Counted from the stretch's first letter, positions 32,943 through 41,503 are shown. The stretch is DNA of 64,000 bases from Pseudomonadota bacterium (GCA_023417315.1 JAEZFW010000066.1:1-64000), one strand, 5' to 3'. Translations and numbers: made by a program. Notes: generated by a model from the letters alone, not told the origin.

Positions 32943-33851
32943 ATGTCAGTGACACCGGGCGCCGCCGAACAGCCGTCCTCGCTCGAGGCGAGACATCTCG
33001 CGTTCCTCATCGTCATCAACTTGATATGGGGGCTGAACCTCATCGCCTCGAAGATCGGCGTGGAGAACTTTCCGCCGATCTTCTTCACGGCGCTTCGGTT
33101 CCTATCGGTCGTGCTGTTTCTGATTCCGATCCTCAAGCTACATCGCGGTCAGATGAAGTACTTGATCGCTGCTACTGGGCTCACCGGCCCGGTCGCGTTC
33201 GCGTTCTTGTTCGTCGGGTTACGAAAAGCAGAAGACGCGTCTACCGTCGCGATCGCAACGCAAATGGGCGTGCCGATCTCGACGCTGCTCTCCGTCTGGC
33301 TACTTGGCGAGACAATTCGATGGAAACGTCGGCTCGGCATCGCGCTCGCATTCGGCGGCATCGTCATCATCGGCTTCGATCCGCGCGTGATCGACTACTG
33401 GGAAGGCCTCGCGCTCGTCGTGATCTCGACGTTCTTCAGCTCGCTCGGTCTCATCTACGTGAAGCGATTGCGCAACATCCGGCCGTTGGAGTTACAGGTC
33501 TGGACTGCAGTGATCGGCGCGCCCGCCTTGCTCTTGATCAGCCTCATCCTCGAGAGCGGTCAGCTCATGTCGATTCGCACCGCGGGGTGGGAAGGATGGG
33601 GAGCGCTCGCATTCACCGTGTTGATGTCGAGCCTCGTCGCACATACGGGATGGTACTACCTGATCAGTCGCTATCCGGTGACGAGCCTCTCGCCGATTAC
33701 GCTGCTGTCGCCATTGTTCGGCATCTTCTTCGGCGTCACGCTCCTCCACGACCAACTTACGCCGCGGATGCTAATCGGCGGCGCGATCACGCTCATCGGA
33801 GTACTGATCGTCGTCGTGCGCGAGAAGAAGCTGGTCGATACTGGTACCTAG
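32943..33851 (+). CDS. EamA/DMT-family transporter
   Basis: The 302-residue protein has about ten hydrophobic helices arranged as two EamA repeats (first from LIVINLIWGLNLIASKIGVENFPP, second from about residue 150), the layout of drug/metabolite transporters in the inner membrane. These often export amino acids or metabolites; the substrate cannot be told. It follows the aminopeptidase by 10 bases, so the two may be cotranscribed. It ends just before the 54-bp tandem repeat. Confidence 0.9.
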   Translation: MSVTPGAAEQPSSLEARHLAFLIVINLIWGLNLIASKIGVENFPPIFFTALRFLSVVLFLIPILKLHRGQMKYLIAATGLTGPVAFAFLFVGLRKAEDASTVAIATQMGVPISTLLSVWLLGETIRWKRRLGIALAFGGIVIIGFDPRVIDYWEGLALVVISTFFSSLGLIYVKRLRNIRPLELQVWTAVIGAPALLLISLILESGQLMSIRTAGWEGWGALAFTVLMSSLVAHTGWYYLISRYPVTSLSPITLLSPLFGIFFGVTLLHDQLTPRMLIGGAITLIGVLIVVVREKKLVDTGT

Positions 33852-33857
33852 CATCTT

Positions 33858-34066
33858 CACCTCCCCCAATGGGAGAGGTCGCAAGCCACAGCGGCGGGTG
33901 AGGACATCTTTCACCTCTCCCGATGGGAGAGGTCGCAAGCGACAGCGGCGGGTGAGGACATTTTTCACCTCTCCCGATAGGAGAGGTCGCAAGCGACAGC
34001 GCGGGTGAGGACATTTTTCACCTCTCCCGATGGGAGAGGTCGCAAGCGACAGCGGCGGCTGAGGGC
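33858..34066. repeat. Four tandem copies of a ~54-bp hairpin repeat
   Basis: Units begin at 33858, 33912, 33966 and 34019, spaced 53-54 bases. Each contains the hairpin CCTCTCCC-GATG-GGAGAGG, then GTCGCAAGC(G/C)ACAGCGGCGGGTGAGG with few differences. The units are contiguous, so this is not a CRISPR array. A diverged single copy lies near 34747-34790 (CACCTCTCCGGCGAAGGGG, then GACGGGTGAGGGTG). The block falls at the converging ends of the EamA and pseudouridine-synthase genes and may stop transcription both ways. Confidence 0.9.
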
Positions 34067-34074
34067 GCACGCCT

Positions 34075-34719
34075 CTAACGGCCCGCGCTCATGAATGCGG
34101 CAAGTTCCTTAGTGTCGACATTCTTACTCTCGCCGGGGTGTATCCCTTCGAGCGTCCAGGGTCCGACCGACCATCGCACGAGGCGGAGCGTTGGGAACCC
34201 GACTGCGGCGGTCATTCTTCTCATCTGACGATTGCGTCCCTCTCGGATCGCGAGCCGAATCCAACTCGTCGGGATCTCTTTGCGAAAACGGATCGGCGGG
34301 TCACGAGCCCAGAGCCACATGGGTTCGTCGATCTCGTCAGCCTGCGCGGGAAGCGTACGGCCATCATTGAGCGTCACGCCTCGTCGCAAAGATGCGAGCG
34401 CAGACGCGCTGACCTTGCCCTCGACTTGGGCGAGATAAACCTTCTCGACTTTCCATTTCGGCTCCGCGAGCCGCGCCTGCAACGCACCCGAATCGGTGAG
34501 CAACAGCAAACCCTCGCTGTCGTAGTCCAAACGACCTGCGGCGCGCATGCCCGGGGCACGAACGAAATCGCGCAGGGACTTCTTGCCATCCGTGCTCGTG
34601 AACTGTGAGAGCACTTGAAAGGGCTTGTTGAATAGGAGGAGGGACAACTCGCTCTCACCACGCAGACATTGTTCGCGGGTAGGCTCTAGCGTAAGTGAGC
34701 GCTGTTCATTACGAAACAC
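34075..34719 (-). CDS. RluE-type rRNA pseudouridine synthase
   Basis: The 214-residue protein belongs to the RsuA/RluE pseudouridine synthase family and would modify a uridine in rRNA. The catalytic aspartate is in GRLDYDSEGLLLLTDSG; NKPFQVLSQFT at the N-terminus and IREGRNRQMRRMTAAVGFPTLRLVRWSVGPW near the C-terminus are typical. There is no S4 domain, as in RluE. The first ~25 residues look untypical, so a start nearer the LSLLLFNKPF segment is possible. Exact target not determined. Confidence 0.88.
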   Translation of the reverse strand: MFRNEQRSLTLEPTREQCLRGESELSLLLFNKPFQVLSQFTSTDGKKSLRDFVRAPGMRAAGRLDYDSEGLLLLTDSGALQARLAEPKWKVEKVYLAQVEGKVSASALASLRRGVTLNDGRTLPAQADEIDEPMWLWARDPPIRFRKEIPTSWIRLAIREGRNRQMRRMTAAVGFPTLRLVRWSVGPWTLEGIHPGESKNVDTKELAAFMSAGR

Positions 34720-34831
34720 TCGCCGTCTGCTCAGTCTGAGCTGTACACCTCTCCGGCGAAGGGGTCGTCAGCATAGCGACGGGTGAGGGTGTTCGCGCGA
34801 GGGGGCGACGAGCGAAGGAGCACCGCACTGC

Positions 34832-34837
34832 TAAACT
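34832..34837 (+). promoter_or_regulatory. Candidate -10 box of the uracil-DNA glycosylase gene
   Basis: TAAACT ends seven bases before the ATG at 34845, so transcription would begin at the start codon. No Shine-Dalgarno sequence lies in the usual window. Confidence 0.4.
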
Positions 34838-34844
34838 TCGCACC

Positions 34845-35573
34845 ATGTCGACCATTCCCGCTCGCCGCGTCAAATCCACTCGCGCCGCGCTCTCGCGCGC
34901 GGCCAATGCCCATGACGGGTTATGGCCGTCCGACGGCGTGATCTTCGATCGTACGTGCACCGACTGTCCGCGCCTCGCCGCGTTCCTCGCGAAAGGACGC
35001 GAAGAGTATCCCGACTATTACTGCGCACCCGTGGCGCCTTTTGGCGATCCCGACGCGGAGTTCATCATCGTGGGACTCGCGCCCGGCTTTCACGGTGCGA
35101 ATGCGACTGGAAGACCTTTCACAGGCGACTACGCCGGCCTACTTCTCTATCGCACGCTGCATCGGTTCGGGTTTGCGAACAAACCGGAATCCATCGACAG
35201 GCGCGACGGCTTGAAACTGATCAATTGCCGAATCACCAACTCGGTGAAGTGCGTGCCGCCCGAGAACAAGCCGACGCCTGCCGAGATCCGTATGTGTAAT
35301 CGTTATCTGACAGCGGAGTTGAATCGCGAGCCTCCCGGTCGCATTTTGCTCGCGCTCGGCACGATCGGACACAACGCCGCGCTCAGAGCGCTGCAGCTGA
35401 AGCCGAAGGATTATCCGTTCGCTCATGCGGCAGAACATGCTCTCCCGAACCGACATACATTGATCGACTCTTATCACTGCAGCCGCTACAACACACAAAC
35501 AGGGCGACTCACGGAAGAAATGTTCGCCGCAGTGTTCGCGCGAGCAGCGGCGCTGCTCGCGAGTGAACCGTGA
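34845..35573 (+). CDS. Family 5 uracil-DNA glycosylase (UDGb)
   Basis: The 242-residue protein resembles family 5 uracil-DNA glycosylases, iron-sulfur base-excision repair enzymes. It has the family motif GLAPGFHGANATGRPFTGD, iron-sulfur cysteines in RTCTDCPRLAAF and NCRITNSVKCVPPENKPTP, and the C-terminal IDSYHCSRYNTQTGRL that carries the active-site histidine. It lies next to uvrC, another repair gene, in the same direction. The stop codon lies inside the left arm of a heptamer repeat. Confidence 0.9.
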   Translation: MSTIPARRVKSTRAALSRAANAHDGLWPSDGVIFDRTCTDCPRLAAFLAKGREEYPDYYCAPVAPFGDPDAEFIIVGLAPGFHGANATGRPFTGDYAGLLLYRTLHRFGFANKPESIDRRDGLKLINCRITNSVKCVPPENKPTPAEIRMCNRYLTAELNREPPGRILLALGTIGHNAALRALQLKPKDYPFAHAAEHALPNRHTLIDSYHCSRYNTQTGRLTEEMFAAVFARAAALLASEP

Positions 35574-35640
35574 TTCGTGACTCGCGAGTTGGAAGCGGAA
35601 ATCCCGTGCGCTTTTGCTAATCACGAATCACGAGTCACGA
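35569..35640. repeat. Inverted heptamer words GTGAYTC around the uvrC start
   Basis: The left side (35569-35588) reads GTGATTC, GTGACTC, GCGAGTT in 7-base register; the right side (35618-35640) carries the reverse complements of GTGACTC, GTGATTC and GTGATTA. The left copy overlaps the glycosylase stop codon and the right copy runs up to the uvrC ATG. Confidence 0.7.
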
Positions 35641-37445
35641 TGGCCTTCGATCCCAAACCCTTTCTCGCCAACGTCAGTCAACGACCCGGCGTCTATCGCA
35701 TGATCGGTGCGAACGGCGAGGTGCTGTACGTCGGCAAAGCTCGCAACCTGAAGAATCGGCTCACGAGCTACTTCGTCGGTAAGGCGCAGGCGGCGAAGAC
35801 GATGGCGATGGTCTCGCAGATCGAGAATGTCGAGGTCACCGTCACTGGATCGGAAACCGAAGCGCTGCTGCTCGAGTACAACCTTATCAAGCGGCATCGT
35901 CCCCGCTTCAACGTCACGCTGCGAGATGACAAGAGCTTTCCGTATCTTTATATCTCGACGCACCAAGAATACCCGCGCATCAGCTTCTACCGCGGCAGCC
36001 GCAAGCTACCCGGGAGATTCTTCGGTCCGTATCCGAACGCACGCGCCACGCGTGAAACACTGCTGCTTCTGCAGAAGCTCTTCCTCTTGCGTCCTTGCAG
36101 CGATTCATTCTTCTCGAATCGCTCGCGCCCCTGCCTGCAGCATCAGATCAAACGATGCTCCGGCCCATGTGTCCGGCTCATCGAGCCCGAGGCATATCAG
36201 CAGGACGTTGCAGACGCGATCACAGTCCTCGAAGGGCGGGGTGCCGAGCTCATCGACGATCTTGCGAAGCGCATGGAAGATGCATCGCAGAGGCTCGAGT
36301 TCGAGCGCGCAGCGCGACTGCGCGATCAGATCAACGGCATCAAAGCGATTCATTCGACACAATCGGTCACCAGGAACGCCTCGGAGGACATCGATGCGGT
36401 CGCGCTCGTCTCGCACGGAAGCGATCATTGTGTGTCGATCGTGTTCGTACGCGGCGGTCGCAATTTGGGGAGCTCGAACTTCTTCCCCCGGCCTGGTCTT
36501 GCAGAAGCGGGAGAGCTGCTCAGCGGATTTCTCGCCCAGTACTACTTGGGCCGCGATGCCCCGAGCGAGATCCTCATCAATCAGCCGATCGAAGATGCGG
36601 ACATTCTGGAAGCGACGCTCTCGCAGAAGATGGAACGCACGGTCCGCGTCCGTTCTGGAGTGCGCGGTGTGCGCTCGCGCTGGCTGCAAATGGCGAGCGA
36701 GAATGCCGAGCTGGGATTGAAGATGCGCCGTGCGACCGAGGCAACGAGTGCCGAGCAACTCCAGGGACTCGCGGAAACGTTCGGCCTGGCAAGAGCGCCG
36801 CGGCGGATCGAGTGCTTCGACGTGAGTCATACGATGGGCGAGCGCACTGTCGCCTCGTGCGTCGTGTTCGGGCCCGAGGGCGCCATCAAGAGCGACTATC
36901 GACGCTTCAATATAGAAGGGCTCGCACCCGGCGATGATTATGGCGCTTTGCGGCAGGCGCTCTCCCGCCGCTACGCGCGCATCAAGAAAGGGGAGGCGCC
37001 GACGCCGGACCTGCTCTTGATCGATGGTGGCCCAGGCCAGCTCGCGGAAGCCGTGAGCGTGTTGAGTGATTTGGAAATCGAAGGCGTGCGCATCGCCGGT
37101 GTCGCAAAAGGCGCGGATCGGCGTCCTGGACAAGAACGTTTGTTCGTACCGGAACAGGACGCCCCTATCGTGCTGCCGCCTGATTCGCCCGCGCTTCTTC
37201 TCATTCAACGCGTTCGAGACGAAGCGCATCGCTTTGCGATTACCGGTCATCGGCAGCGTCGCGCGAAAGCACGGACTCAGTCCGTGCTCGAAACCGTCCC
37301 GGGATTGGGCCCGCGCCGCCGTCGCGAGTTGCTCAAGCAGTTCGGCGGCTTACAAGGGGTCGCGCGCGCGGGCATCGACGATCTGGCGAAAGTGCATGGA
37401 ATCAGTCGCAAACTTGCGCAGGCGATCTACGATACCTTGCATTGA
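35640..37445 (+). CDS. uvrC: Excinuclease ABC subunit C
   Basis: UvrC makes both incisions in nucleotide excision repair. The 601-residue protein has a GIY-YIG domain (RPGVYRMIGANGEVLYVGKARNLKNRL), a UVR motif around residues 200-235, the RNase H-like C-terminal nuclease (RRIECFDVSHTMGERTVASCVVF; LLLIDGGPGQLAEA) and a terminal helix-hairpin-helix pair (VPGLGPRRRRELLKQFGG). The ATG at 35640 gives the family start; the frame upstream only covers repeat sequence. Length is normal. A nonamer inverted repeat lies between it and pgsA. Confidence 0.97.
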   Translation: MAFDPKPFLANVSQRPGVYRMIGANGEVLYVGKARNLKNRLTSYFVGKAQAAKTMAMVSQIENVEVTVTGSETEALLLEYNLIKRHRPRFNVTLRDDKSFPYLYISTHQEYPRISFYRGSRKLPGRFFGPYPNARATRETLLLLQKLFLLRPCSDSFFSNRSRPCLQHQIKRCSGPCVRLIEPEAYQQDVADAITVLEGRGAELIDDLAKRMEDASQRLEFERAARLRDQINGIKAIHSTQSVTRNASEDIDAVALVSHGSDHCVSIVFVRGGRNLGSSNFFPRPGLAEAGELLSGFLAQYYLGRDAPSEILINQPIEDADILEATLSQKMERTVRVRSGVRGVRSRWLQMASENAELGLKMRRATEATSAEQLQGLAETFGLARAPRRIECFDVSHTMGERTVASCVVFGPEGAIKSDYRRFNIEGLAPGDDYGALRQALSRRYARIKKGEAPTPDLLLIDGGPGQLAEAVSVLSDLEIEGVRIAGVAKGADRRPGQERLFVPEQDAPIVLPPDSPALLLIQRVRDEAHRFAITGHRQRRAKARTQSVLETVPGLGPRRRRELLKQFGGLQGVARAGIDDLAKVHGISRKLAQAIYDTLH

Positions 37446-37472
37446 GGTTTGACAAGAAGAATAAGCGAGCAA

Positions 37473-37558
37473 CCACAAAGGACACGTAGAACACAAAAAG
37501 AGCGGAGTAGGGCCGCTACGCCTTCGTTATCTTTTTGTGTCCTTTGTGCTCTTTGTGG
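37473..37558. repeat. Inverted repeat built from the nonamer CACAAAGGA
   Basis: The left arm (37473-37500) reads CACAAAGGA, CACGTAGAA, CACAAAAAG in 9-base register. The right arm (37531-37558), reverse-complemented, reads CACAAAGAG, CACAAAGGA, CACAAAAAG. The 28-base arms differ at about six positions and flank a 30-base loop. It lies between uvrC and pgsA. Confidence 0.85.
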
Positions 37559-37608
37559 TGACTCCTGTCCGAAGCGTATTGTGCGGCGCGCCGTTCGCGA
37601 AAATTCCT

Positions 37609-37614
37609 TACAAT
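37609..37614 (+). promoter_or_regulatory. Candidate -10 box of pgsA
   Basis: TACAAT ends six bases before the GTG at 37621, putting the expected transcription start on the G of the start codon. No Shine-Dalgarno sequence is present; the -35 is weak. Confidence 0.4.
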
Positions 37615-37620
37615 CGCGCC

Positions 37621-38205
37621 GTGAGCTTTCCGATTGCCAACGTATTGACTGTCGCGCGGATCATCATGATTCCGCTCGTAGTGGTTCTTTTCTATTTGCC
37701 CTACAAGTGGTCGAATCCGGCTGCGGCCATCGTCTTCATCCTGGCAGCGATCACCGATTCACTCGACGGGTACCTTGCACGCAAGCTCGGGCAAACGACG
37801 GCCCTCGGAGCCTTTCTGGATCCGGTCGCGGACAAGCTCATGGTCGTGACTGCACTCATTCTGCTCGTGAGCTACGACCCCCCGTTTCTCGAGCTCTTCG
37901 TGTACGACCCGCACGTCCTCATCACGCTGACGGCGGCGGTTATCGTGGGTAGAGAGATCACCATATCCGCCTTGCGAGAATGGATGGCCGAGATCGGCGC
38001 GCGCGGCAAGGTCGCGGTCTCCTGGATCGGGAAATGGAAGACCGGTCTGCAAATGACCGGCTTGTCCATGATGCTCTTCCGCAGCGATGTTTGGATTCTC
38101 CCGGCCTTCGAAGTCGGCCTGTATTGCCTCGTTGCCGCCGCGGTGCTCACACTCTGGTCGATGATCATCTACGTGAGGGCGTCGTGGGCCGATCTCACGA
38201 GATAA
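37621..38205 (+). CDS. pgsA: CDP-diacylglycerol--glycerol-3-phosphate 3-phosphatidyltransferase
   Basis: PgsA makes phosphatidylglycerol phosphate in the inner membrane. The 194-residue protein has several hydrophobic helices and the CDP-alcohol phosphotransferase motif DSLDGYLARKLGQTTALGAFLDPVADK, with all acidic residues in place. The GTG at 37621 gives MSFPIANVLTVARI, the family start; an upstream ATG at 37537 would add 28 residues encoded partly by repeat sequence and is rejected. uvrC-pgsA followed by tRNA-Gly and tRNA-Cys is a conserved gammaproteobacterial order. Confidence 0.95.
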   Translation: MSFPIANVLTVARIIMIPLVVVLFYLPYKWSNPAAAIVFILAAITDSLDGYLARKLGQTTALGAFLDPVADKLMVVTALILLVSYDPPFLELFVYDPHVLITLTAAVIVGREITISALREWMAEIGARGKVAVSWIGKWKTGLQMTGLSMMLFRSDVWILPAFEVGLYCLVAAAVLTLWSMIIYVRASWADLTR

Positions 38206-38331
38206 GAATCAGGTAGGCCTGCCGTTGTCGGCGGGAAGGCTTCCAGGGAAGTAGATGTGTCTCCTTGACACGCCTACTTCCGCCCCTAGAATACGCCTCT
38301 CTTTGGCGCGCCCCTTGCGCCCAAGGCGTAC

Positions 38332-38407
38332 GCGGGAATAGCTCAGTTGGTAGAGCGCAACCTTGCCAAGGTTGAGGTCGCGAGTTCGAGCCTCGTTTCC
38401 CGCTCCA
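38332..38407 (+). tRNA. tRNA-Gly (anticodon GCC)
   Basis: The 76-base cloverleaf has acceptor stem GCGGGAA/TTCCCGC, a D-arm GCTC...GAGC, anticodon stem CAACC/GGTTG with loop TTGCCAA (anticodon GCC), a T-arm with GTTCGAG and an encoded CCA. Confidence 0.97.
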
Positions 38408-38417
38408 GTTTCTGACA

Positions 38418-38445
38418 GACCCCGGGCAGCGATCCCGGGGTTTGC
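38418..38445 (+). terminator. Hairpin between tRNA-Gly and tRNA-Cys
   Basis: ACCCCGGG and CCCGGGGT pair around the loop CAGCGAT and are followed by TTGCGCTTT. It may terminate the tRNA-Gly transcript or mark a processing site between the two tRNAs. The T-run is poor. Confidence 0.5.
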
Positions 38446-38491
38446 GCTTTAAGGGACTGGTTCTTAGTCTCGTCTTCGACGACCCGCCTAA

Positions 38492-38565
38492 GGCTAGGTG
38501 GCAGAGTGGTCATGCAGCGGCCTGCAAAGCCGTCTACGCCGGTTCGATTCCGACCCTAGCCTCCA
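38492..38565 (+). tRNA. tRNA-Cys (anticodon GCA)
   Basis: The 74-base cloverleaf has acceptor stem GGCTAGG/CCTAGCC, anticodon loop CTGCAAA (anticodon GCA), a T-arm with GTTCGATTCC and an encoded CCA. It lies 60 bases before the converging receptor gene. Confidence 0.97.
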
Positions 38566-38624
38566 TTCTCATTCCACTATTCGGGTACGCAGGCGCCGGC
38601 GCCAACGGTCAGTCCCTTGCAGGC

Positions 38625-41357
38625 TCAAAGCCGTAGGCGAACCGTCACCCCAATCTCACGAGGTGCCGCGAACGTGCTTTCGGCAAGGCCGAAAGCCGCG
38701 CTCGTATTGCCCGAGAGACGATAACGTTCGTCGGTTAGATTCGAGCCGAACAGCGTCACTTCCCAGTGGGCGTTGGCGGGCGTGAACACGGCCCGCGCGT
38801 GCAGTACACCATGTGACGGTTGCTCGATTCGCGGGTCATTGAAGACGTCGTGATAGACAGTGCTCTTATAAGAGTAGTCGCCCCGCATCACCAGCGTGCC
38901 CACTCTCAATGGAAACTGAAGCTGCATCCCCAGCGAGGCGGTCCAGTCGGGTGCTTTGACGAAGGACTTGTCGAGCGTGAGCGGCGGCTGCAGGGTGGAC
39001 AATTGCGGATCGAGACGAGCGTACTGGGCGTCGAGATACCCAAGCGCCAGGTTCGCATCGAGCAATGGGGTCACTCGTGCGACGAGCTCCAGCTCGGCAC
39101 CGCGAATACGGGCGGTGCCCGCATTACGAACGAAATTTTGCGGTGTCGCATTGATGGACAACTGCATGTCCCGGTAGGTGTTGTAGAACCACGCCGTGTT
39201 CATCGTCATGCGACCGTCGAACAGGCGTGACTTGAGACCGAGCTCATGACTGTCAACGACCTCCGGATCGTAGGGCGTGCGCACCTCTTGTGCATTGACG
39301 AGCGGTCGCCCATTGAATCCGCCGCTTTTGTAGCCGCGCGCATAAGACAAATAGACAAGCACATCAGGCGTGCTCTGCCATTCAAACCCGAGCTTTGGCG
39401 TGAGCTGCGACCAAGCGGCTGTGAAGCGCTGCGGCCCACTCGGTGCACCGACGATGTGTAGGCCGCTTGCGCGGCGTTGATGCTCGAGAGCGACCTGCTT
39501 CTCATCGCGCGTCCAGCGCAGCCCCGCGGTGGCGCTCCATCGCTCACTTAAGCGCAACGTGCTCTGGCCGAATAGGGCGAAAGAGCGGTTGGTCACCGCA
39601 GTATGGAGATCGACATCGAGGTCAGCCAAGACGTTGTTGTCGTGATACGCGGCACCGCCATAGCGCAGCGCTGACGGACACTCATCCATCGGCCGCGGAT
39701 TGGCCCCCGCCAAGCCGCACCAAGTTTCGTCGCTTGCCAACGTCAAAGACTCGAGCGCTGCGTACAGCCCTGGAGCCAACGTCGCTCGCCCGCGTTCGCT
39801 TGCTCGCTCCTCGAATAGGTAGGCGCCGATCAGCCATTCGAGCCCAGCATCGGCACTGGTGCCAGACCATTGCAGTTCCTGACTGAATTGCTCCTGTCGA
39901 TCGTTGTTGAACGTTTCACGATAGGCGAGCGGTGTGTTGTCTCCGTCGCGTGCAAAGACCGCCTCGAGCTCGCGCCAGGCCGTAATGGATCTGAGGTTCG
40001 TGTTGCGGAATTGGCTCTCGAGATCGATCGAGACACCCCATGAATCGAGATTGTTGACGCTCGCCCCGGTAGCGTACGTGGTGTCGATCTGATCGGTGAT
40101 CCAGGATCCATCGATCGCGCTCACGCCGCTCGGTGCGATCACACCCAGTCCCGGCGCGACGAGCGCGTTGTAGAGGTTCAGGAAGGGAACGCCGCTGTCC
40201 GCGACATCGATCAGCGTGAGTGGCGCGGACTGCTGCCGCACTCGAGTCGTATCCAGCGCGAGTTTTGCGACGAACTGTTCCGACGGGCGCCAGCGCGTTT
40301 GCAAGCGCGCAAGCGTCGTGTCCTTGTCACCAAGCGAATCGCCGTTCGACAAGCGTGTTGCGTAGCCATCGCGATGCAGAGTGGCCGCGGTGAGACGCGT
40401 CGCGAGTGTGTCGTCGATAGGCACGTTGAGAGTGGCGCGCGCTTCGCGACGTGAGAGGTTGCCCGCCGTGAGTGCCAACTCGCCGCTGCCAATCGATTCG
40501 GGCGCACGCGTCACGACGTTCACCGCACCGCCGATCGTATTGCGACCGAACAAGGTGCCCTGTGGCCCTCGCAGCACTTCGACGCGCTCGAGGTCGACCA
40601 GATCCAAAACGCCACCGATCGACCGGCCAAGGTAAACACCATCCAGATACACCGCGACTCCGGGATCGGAAAAAATCGCGAAGTCGTTCTGTCCGACGCC
40701 GCGTATGAACACCGTTGCGTTGTACGCGGCGCCGCTCAAGGGCGCGGCGCCATCGAACTGCAGATTGGGTACGAAGTGCGTGAGCGCATCGGCGGAGTGA
40801 ATACCGCGTAGCTCCAGTGCGGCGCCACTGAAAGCGCTGACTGCAACAGGCGTGCTCTGAAGGCTCTCTTCCCGGCGGCGAGCGGTCACGATCATCTCTT
40901 CGAGCTCGTGAGCACCATGCCGCGCTTCCGCGGTTCTGGCGACGGATCGATCGTTCGAACTCGGCGCACTGTCGGGCGCGCGTGCACCAGATTGCGGACG
41001 TTCTCCGGACCTGCTCTCTAAACCCTGAGCTGAAGGACGCGTCCGGATCGAAATCCTGCGCTCCCCCATGAATTCGTATTGGAGTCCCGTTCCTTCGAGC
41101 AATTGATCCAGGGCGGCGCGAACCGACAGGGTTCCGCGCATCGTTGGCGCGGTCAATCCTTCAACAGCACTGGAGTAGAAGACGATTTCCAGACCGCTTG
41201 CCGAGGCGAGCTGGCTCAATGCTTCCGCAAGAGGCTGGCGTTCGAGCGTGAGCTGCACGAGCTGGTTCCCAGTCTCTCGAGACAGGTCCGCCGCATGAAC
41301 CTCGCCCGCAATCAGCACGCAAAGTGCAGCCGCCTGCGCTGCACGAATTGATGCCAT
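38625..41357 (-). CDS. TonB-dependent receptor with STN signalling domain
   Basis: This 910-residue outer-membrane receptor has a signal peptide (ALCVLIAGEVHAAD), an STN (secretin/TonB short N-terminal) domain at about residues 30-100 (QPLAEALSQLASASGLEIVFYSS), a variable linker, a TonB box region (EEMIVTARRREESLQ), a plug (FIRGVGQNDFAIFSDPGVAVYLDGVYLGRS; LRGPQGTLFGRNTIGGAVNV) and a 22-strand barrel ending in VRLRL. The STN domain marks a transducer that signals to a FecR-type anti-sigma factor; an ECF sigma/FecR pair lies divergently next to it. The ATG at 41357 has a GGGGAG box upstream. The substrate is unknown. Confidence 0.93.
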   Translation of the reverse strand: MASIRAAQAAALCVLIAGEVHAADLSRETGNQLVQLTLERQPLAEALSQLASASGLEIVFYSSAVEGLTAPTMRGTLSVRAALDQLLEGTGLQYEFMGERRISIRTRPSAQGLESRSGERPQSGARAPDSAPSSNDRSVARTAEARHGAHELEEMIVTARRREESLQSTPVAVSAFSGAALELRGIHSADALTHFVPNLQFDGAAPLSGAAYNATVFIRGVGQNDFAIFSDPGVAVYLDGVYLGRSIGGVLDLVDLERVEVLRGPQGTLFGRNTIGGAVNVVTRAPESIGSGELALTAGNLSRREARATLNVPIDDTLATRLTAATLHRDGYATRLSNGDSLGDKDTTLARLQTRWRPSEQFVAKLALDTTRVRQQSAPLTLIDVADSGVPFLNLYNALVAPGLGVIAPSGVSAIDGSWITDQIDTTYATGASVNNLDSWGVSIDLESQFRNTNLRSITAWRELEAVFARDGDNTPLAYRETFNNDRQEQFSQELQWSGTSADAGLEWLIGAYLFEERASERGRATLAPGLYAALESLTLASDETWCGLAGANPRPMDECPSALRYGGAAYHDNNVLADLDVDLHTAVTNRSFALFGQSTLRLSERWSATAGLRWTRDEKQVALEHQRRASGLHIVGAPSGPQRFTAAWSQLTPKLGFEWQSTPDVLVYLSYARGYKSGGFNGRPLVNAQEVRTPYDPEVVDSHELGLKSRLFDGRMTMNTAWFYNTYRDMQLSINATPQNFVRNAGTARIRGAELELVARVTPLLDANLALGYLDAQYARLDPQLSTLQPPLTLDKSFVKAPDWTASLGMQLQFPLRVGTLVMRGDYSYKSTVYHDVFNDPRIEQPSHGVLHARAVFTPANAHWEVTLFGSNLTDERYRLSGNTSAAFGLAESTFAAPREIGVTVRLRL

Positions 41358-41503
41358 GGAACGCACGCTCCCCCACGCCGAAGCTCTTCCTCGGAGCTTG
41401 CGACGCGTCCCCACGCACTCGCAAGCTCAGCCGCTTGGCTGCACTGCAGATCGCCTGCGTTCCGCGTCGGCTTCGGCCATTTAGATATAGATGGATTACG
41501 TCA

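Noticed and set aside
33858..34066. Possible CRISPR array
   Set aside because: The four ~54-bp units follow one another without unique spacers, and each contains an internal hairpin; no cas genes are nearby.
36105..37250. 381-codon open frame antisense to uvrC
   Set aside because: It lies wholly opposite a well-conserved gene, lacks any recognisable family segment and is explained by high GC content and third-position bias.
37537..37620. Longer pgsA start at 37537
   Set aside because: The extra 28 residues are encoded by the nonamer repeat arm and have no counterpart in the family.
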